8,726 nt of DNA from Selenomonadaceae bacterium. Its GTDB lineage: Bacteria; Bacillota; Negativicutes; Selenomonadales; Selenomonadaceae. The first letter of the stretch is position 1. Each line of letters opens with the position of its first letter. The notes beneath the pieces are model-generated. The model made no database searches. It saw only the letters and a program-made list of their open reading frames with translations, and was not told the DNA's origin. The position numbers and the translations under genes are program-made. Of this stretch, positions 6,011 to 8,726 are shown piece by piece. Location: the NCBI GenBank assembly GCA_017390245.1, contig JAFPCE010000153.1, forward strand, positions 1 to 8,726, read 5' to 3'.

Positions 6011-6874
6011 GTGGAAAAAGTCAAGGTTATGGTTGTAGACGACTCGAGGATAAGTCGTATGATGATCAAATCTATGCTGGCTAAGACTAATTTTGAGGTT
6101 TGCGCAGAAGCAGAAACTGCTGTGCAGGCCATAGATTTGTATGCAAAATTCCGGCCAGATGTAGTGACAATGGACATGAATTTGCCAGATACTGACGGCA
6201 TTGAGTGCAGCAGAAGGATTCATGCCATGGATTCCCGCTGTAAAATCATGATGGTCAGTGCCATGAAGGATGCCAAGCTGATTATGCATGGCCGGCTGGC
6301 AGGCATTAGTGCGTTTTTGCAGAAGCCAATTAACACTAATGAGCTGATTGATACCCTGATGGTTTTGTGCCAGAATAACATTGAAGCTAACATCATCTAC
6401 CGGGAATCTTATGTGCCTACTTATGCCAAGATTCTGCAGGACAGCCTGATGGAGATAGCTGGTATCAGCAGTGACATTGAGATTACGGCTAATCAGGAAG
6501 GTTCTATTATCGTAGAGGGCATTGCTGTAGTTATTGGCGTGGTAGGAGAACCTAGAGGCAGAGTTATTTTCCACATGGGCAAGGACACCATGAAGGCCTT
6601 TGCCAATGCAGTGCTGGGCAGAGACAGAAGCTATGATGCTGATGAGGATGAGGCCCAGGCTACAGTAGAGGAAACCAGCAATATTATTGCCGGGCATGCC
6701 ATTTCTAAGATAAATGACATTATTAAGGACAGGGAGATGCGTCTGACGCCGCCAGGCTTGATTTTTGGCAGCAGGATTAAGTTCTCCAGCCCTGAATTGA
6801 CAACGTTTTGCATTAAAGCAAAAACAGAGATTGGTGATATTTATATGAATGCAGGATTCGCAAGGAGTGTGTAG
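6011..6874 (+). CDS. Response regulator with receiver domain fused to a CheX-like phosphatase domain
   Basis: The product has 287 residues. Residues 1-120 are a complete receiver domain: acidic pair D10-D11 in MVVDDSRISR, phospho-acceptor D55 in VTMDMNLPDTDG, switch S83 in MMVSAMKD and K105 in FLQKPIN. Residues about 128-287 resemble CheX/CheC-type CheY-P phosphatases, with a glycine-rich core (VVIGVVGEPRGRVIFHMG) and an ExxN catalytic motif at E221-N224 (VEETSNIIAGHA). The output is therefore a predicted phosphatase, not a DNA-binding domain. The GTG start at 6011 is supported by AGGTG (5999-6003) with a seven-base spacer. A stand-alone CheX gene follows three bases later. No histidine kinase or other chemotaxis gene lies in the window. 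It may act as a phosphate sink or a self-limiting regulator, which is inference. Confidence 0.88.
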   Translation: MEKVKVMVVDDSRISRMMIKSMLAKTNFEVCAEAETAVQAIDLYAKFRPDVVTMDMNLPDTDGIECSRRIHAMDSRCKIMMVSAMKDAKLIMHGRLAGISAFLQKPINTNELIDTLMVLCQNNIEANIIYRESYVPTYAKILQDSLMEIAGISSDIEITANQEGSIIVEGIAVVIGVVGEPRGRVIFHMGKDTMKAFANAVLGRDRSYDADEDEAQATVEETSNIIAGHAISKINDIIKDREMRLTPPGLIFGSRIKFSSPELTTFCIKAKTEIGDIYMNAGFARSV

Positions 6875-6877
6875 GGA

Positions 6878-7336
6878 ATGGATGTAAAGCTGGTTAATCC
6901 TTTTATCAATGCCTTCACTGCAGTGCTGCCACAGATGGGCTTCCCAACTCCAGAGCGTACAGGCATGAGTGTAAAGGAAAAAACCATAAACAGTCTGGGC
7001 ATTACTGTTCTGGTAGGTTTTACTAAGGAAATTCGTGGTAATGTCTGTTATAACATGAGTGAGGATACTGCAAAGTTTATTGCTTCTACCATGATGATGG
7101 GCATGCCAGTGGAAACATTTGATGAGATGGCCCAGAGTGCTATTTCTGAGATGTCTAATATGCTGACAGCTACAGCAGCTACAAATTTAACTGCCTTAGG
7201 CAAGGAAGTAGATATTTCTACCCCAAGCCTTTCCGTAGGTGAGGATTTTCAGATAAAAATTGCTCCAGGACAGTTTTTAGTGGTAACCATGGATATTGGC
7301 GGCCATGTAGTTGAGATAAACATTGCAGTTGAGTAG
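6878..7336 (+). CDS. cheX: CheX-family CheY-P phosphatase
   Basis: CheX removes phosphate from phosphorylated CheY-type receivers. The 152-residue length is typical of stand-alone CheX. The protein opens with VNPFINAFTAVLPQMGF and a GITVLVGFTKEIRGNVCYNM strand pair. The catalytic helix carries the ExxN motif at E91-N94 in AISEMSNMLTATAAT, and the C-terminus forms the expected strands (PGQFLVVTMDIGGHVVEINI). AAGGAG (6862-6867) lies ten bases before the ATG, inside the end of the upstream gene, so the two are translationally close and co-transcribed. Its likely partner is the receiver domain of the preceding gene, or a CheY elsewhere. Only one ExxN motif is seen, as in CheX and unlike most CheC proteins. 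Confidence 0.9.
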   Translation: MDVKLVNPFINAFTAVLPQMGFPTPERTGMSVKEKTINSLGITVLVGFTKEIRGNVCYNMSEDTAKFIASTMMMGMPVETFDEMAQSAISEMSNMLTATAATNLTALGKEVDISTPSLSVGEDFQIKIAPGQFLVVTMDIGGHVVEINIAVE

Positions 7337-7351
7337 TGCTGTGTAATTTTG

Positions 7352-7387
7352 AAAAAAGCTATCACTTTCACGTGATAGTTTTTTTTT
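7352..7387 (+). terminator. Strong intrinsic terminator after cheX
   Basis: CTATCAC (7359-7365) pairs with GTGATAG (7372-7378) around a six-base loop, extended by A-T pairs with one G-T wobble, and is followed by nine Ts (7379-7387). Confidence 0.92.
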
Positions 7388-7398
7388 GGATTTTTGTA

Positions 7399-7427
7399 TT
7401 GGCAATATATTTACATTAGGATATAAT
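7399..7427 (+). promoter_or_regulatory. Promoter for the DUF1934-argS operon
   Basis: TTGGCA (7399-7404) and a consensus TATAAT (7422-7427) are separated by exactly 17 bases, with a predicted start near 7434. It lies directly after the cheX terminator. No T-box-like leader is visible in the roughly 60 bases before the GTG at 7494. Confidence 0.8.
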
Positions 7428-7493
7428 ATTGTTTAGTTTTGTTAAAAAGAAGTGGCAGAACGTTTGTAGTGTAAAATAAGGAGTCAGGCAGCA

Positions 7494-7925
7494 GTGGATT
7501 GTGTTCAAATTCGTATTACAGGCAAGCAGAAGGATACAAATGGACACGTGGAAAAGGTGAAGCTGCAGGCAGATGGACAGTGCTATCTGCGGGGCGGCAA
7601 GCACTATTTGCGCTATCAGGATAAGTCCATTCACAAGGGCGAAAGCGTGCAGACTACCATGAAGCTGTCGGAGCAGGAGATTGTAATCATGCGCCGTGGT
7701 GCTGTGGAGACAGACCAGCATTTCCAGCTGGAGAAGTATACAACATCCAGTTATCATACTCCTTACGGGCCTATGGAGCTGGGAATGAATACCAGAGCTA
7801 TAGAGGTAGCTATTACAGAGCAGGGCGGATATGCCAGATTGAAATATGATCTGGCTGTTAATGGTAGTCCGGTTGGCGACTACGATATGCATATAGAGAT
7901 AATTCCCAAGGGGAAAGAGGAATAA
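7494..7925 (+). CDS. DUF1934 family protein (YwiB-like)
   Basis: The 143-residue product matches the small beta-barrel DUF1934 family typified by Bacillus YwiB, whose biochemical role is not established; a calycin-like fold has been suggested for the family. The sequence is made of alternating strands: VQIRITGKQKD, GQCYLRGGKHYLRYQD, TTMKLSEQEIVIMRRGAVET, a conserved YHTPYGPMELGMNTRAIEV and a final ARLKYDLAVNG. IVIMRRGAV and the TPYGPMEL motif are the best family markers. The GTG start is set by AAGGAG (7478-7483) ten bases upstream. argS follows about 23 bases after the stop, an arrangement found widely in Firmicutes and supporting co-transcription. Confidence 0.87.
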   Translation: MDCVQIRITGKQKDTNGHVEKVKLQADGQCYLRGGKHYLRYQDKSIHKGESVQTTMKLSEQEIVIMRRGAVETDQHFQLEKYTTSSYHTPYGPMELGMNTRAIEVAITEQGGYARLKYDLAVNGSPVGDYDMHIEIIPKGKEE

Positions 7926-7948
7926 GTAAAATAAGCAATTAGGAGGCT

Positions 7949-8726
7949 ATGGCATTGGAGATTAAGGAAAAGCTGGTTAAAGCCATTGAGGCTGCGGCTG
8001 TAGCTGCTATTCAGGAGGGAGTTTTCCCTGAGGGGCAGCTGCCAAATATTGTTTTAGAGGTTCCACCAAAGAAGGAAATGGGCGATTTTGCGACTAATAT
8101 CGCCATGCAGTCTGCCAGGGCATTTCACATGAATCCCCGCAAGATTGCAGAGGAACTGACTAAGCGCATTACTGGTGACTGGCTGGAGCGTGTTGAGATA
8201 GCAGGTCCTGGTTTTATTAATTTTTATTTGAAGTCTAATGTCCTTTATGACGGACTGGCTGCACTTTTAAAGCAGGGGGAGGCTTATGGCCAGCTGCCTG
8301 CTAAGGATATGGCACCAATCCAGGTGGAATACGTCAGCGCTAATCCTACCGGCCCGCTGCATGTTGGCCATGGCCGTGGTGCTGCTGCTGGCAGCGCGCT
8401 GGTAAATGTACTGAGAGCTGCAGGTTATCCTGTGACCAGTGAGTACTATATTAATGATGCGGGAAACCAGATTAACAACCTGGCCCTTTCTGTAAATCAC
8501 CGTTATTTAGAGCTGCAGGGGAAGGCTGATGAAAAGGATTTCCCAGAAAACGGCTATCATGGTGCAGATATTATTGATACTGCCCAGCGCATTATCAATA
8601 AGGACGGAGATAAATACCTGCACATGACGGAGGAGGAGCGTCTGGGGATTTTCAAGGAGCTGGCTTTAAAGGAAAAGCTGGCAGCCTTGAAGGAGGACCT
8701 GGAAAGCTTCAACTGTTCCTTTGATG
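7949..8726 (+). CDS. argS: Arginyl-tRNA synthetase, N-terminal part (runs off the window)
   Basis: This is a class I aminoacyl-tRNA synthetase that charges tRNA-Arg in the cytoplasm. About 259 residues are visible of roughly 550-560 expected. Residues about 5-110 form the ArgRS-specific N-terminal additional domain, which recognises the tRNA D-loop (VLEVPPKKEMGDFATNIAMQ and IAGPGFINFYL are typical). The catalytic core then begins with VEYVSANPTGPLHVGHGRGA, where HVGH (138-141) is the HIGH signature, followed by YINDAGNQINNL. The start is ambiguous. The ATG at 7949 lies only two bases after AGGAGG (7941-7946), whereas an in-frame TTG at 7955 is eight bases away, the same spacing as at the TTG start of putP. 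The C-terminal anticodon-binding domain lies outside the window. Confidence 0.96.
   Translation, partial: MALEIKEKLVKAIEAAAVAAIQEGVFPEGQLPNIVLEVPPKKEMGDFATNIAMQSARAFHMNPRKIAEELTKRITGDWLERVEIAGPGFINFYLKSNVLYDGLAALLKQGEAYGQLPAKDMAPIQVEYVSANPTGPLHVGHGRGAAAGSALVNVLRAAGYPVTSEYYINDAGNQINNLALSVNHRYLELQGKADEKDFPENGYHGADIIDTAQRIINKDGDKYLHMTEEERLGIFKELALKEKLAALKEDLESFNCSFD

Noticed and set aside
6008..6697. Minus-strand open frame of 229 codons opposite the response regulator
   Set aside because: It is antisense to a gene with intact receiver motifs and has no recognisable domain or independent ribosome binding site.
7388..7493. T-box or other riboswitch before the DUF1934-argS operon
   Set aside because: The leader after the predicted start is only about 60 bases and lacks a T-box sequence or an antiterminator arrangement.

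Overview
The window looks like chromosomal housekeeping sequence from a low-GC, Gram-positive-lineage bacterium, probably a member of the Negativicutes. This rests on gene content: a NiaR-type niacin repressor, an NfeD-FloA pair, a DUF1934-argS pair and paired CheX proteins, together with strong AGGAGG-type ribosome binding sites, frequent GTG and TTG starts, and Bacillus-like -35/-10 promoters with 17-base spacers. The phylum-level call is reasonably firm. The class-level call is an impression from memory of similar gene sets and was not tested. I see no prophage, transposase, CRISPR array or defence system.

Layout. Bases 1-122 hold the 3' part of a tRNA gene that reads like tRNA-Val(UAC), with about 31 extra bases in the anticodon loop, followed by an intrinsic terminator. 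Bases 123-406 contain no gene but hold a long, imperfectly paired, rod-shaped inverted repeat (137-273), a candidate small structured RNA. An 11-bp perfect palindrome (372-402) follows, covering the ribosome binding site of niaR. niaR (407-937) encodes a niacin-responsive repressor. Next comes a membrane-organisation operon (1013-2679): a short NfeD-like OB-fold protein, the flotillin FloA, and an unrecognised small single-span membrane protein. It ends at a bidirectional terminator shared with gtrA on the opposite strand (2729-3133). gtrA is divergent from a GtrB-like polyprenyl-phosphate glycosyltransferase (3231-4184). A second bidirectional terminator separates that gene from putP on the minus strand (4245-5720), a sodium/proline symporter with a TTG start. 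Divergent from putP, a plus-strand promoter leads into a two-gene signalling operon (6011-7336): a response regulator receiver fused to a CheX-like domain, then a stand-alone CheX phosphatase. After a strong terminator and a near-consensus promoter, a DUF1934 (YwiB-like) gene and argS (running off the right edge) form the last operon.

How the genes work together. FloA and its NfeD partner organise membrane microdomains, and the third gene may be an accessory membrane protein. GtrA and GtrB are the two classical parts of a lipid-linked sugar transfer and flipping system, here transcribed divergently. The REC-CheX and CheX genes form a module with one phosphorylatable receiver and two predicted phosphatase active sites but no kinase nearby. 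The less ordinary items are the interrupted tRNA, the 137-273 structured element, the palindrome over the niaR ribosome binding site, and the REC-CheX/CheX pair. None of them amounts to a clearly new multi-gene system.
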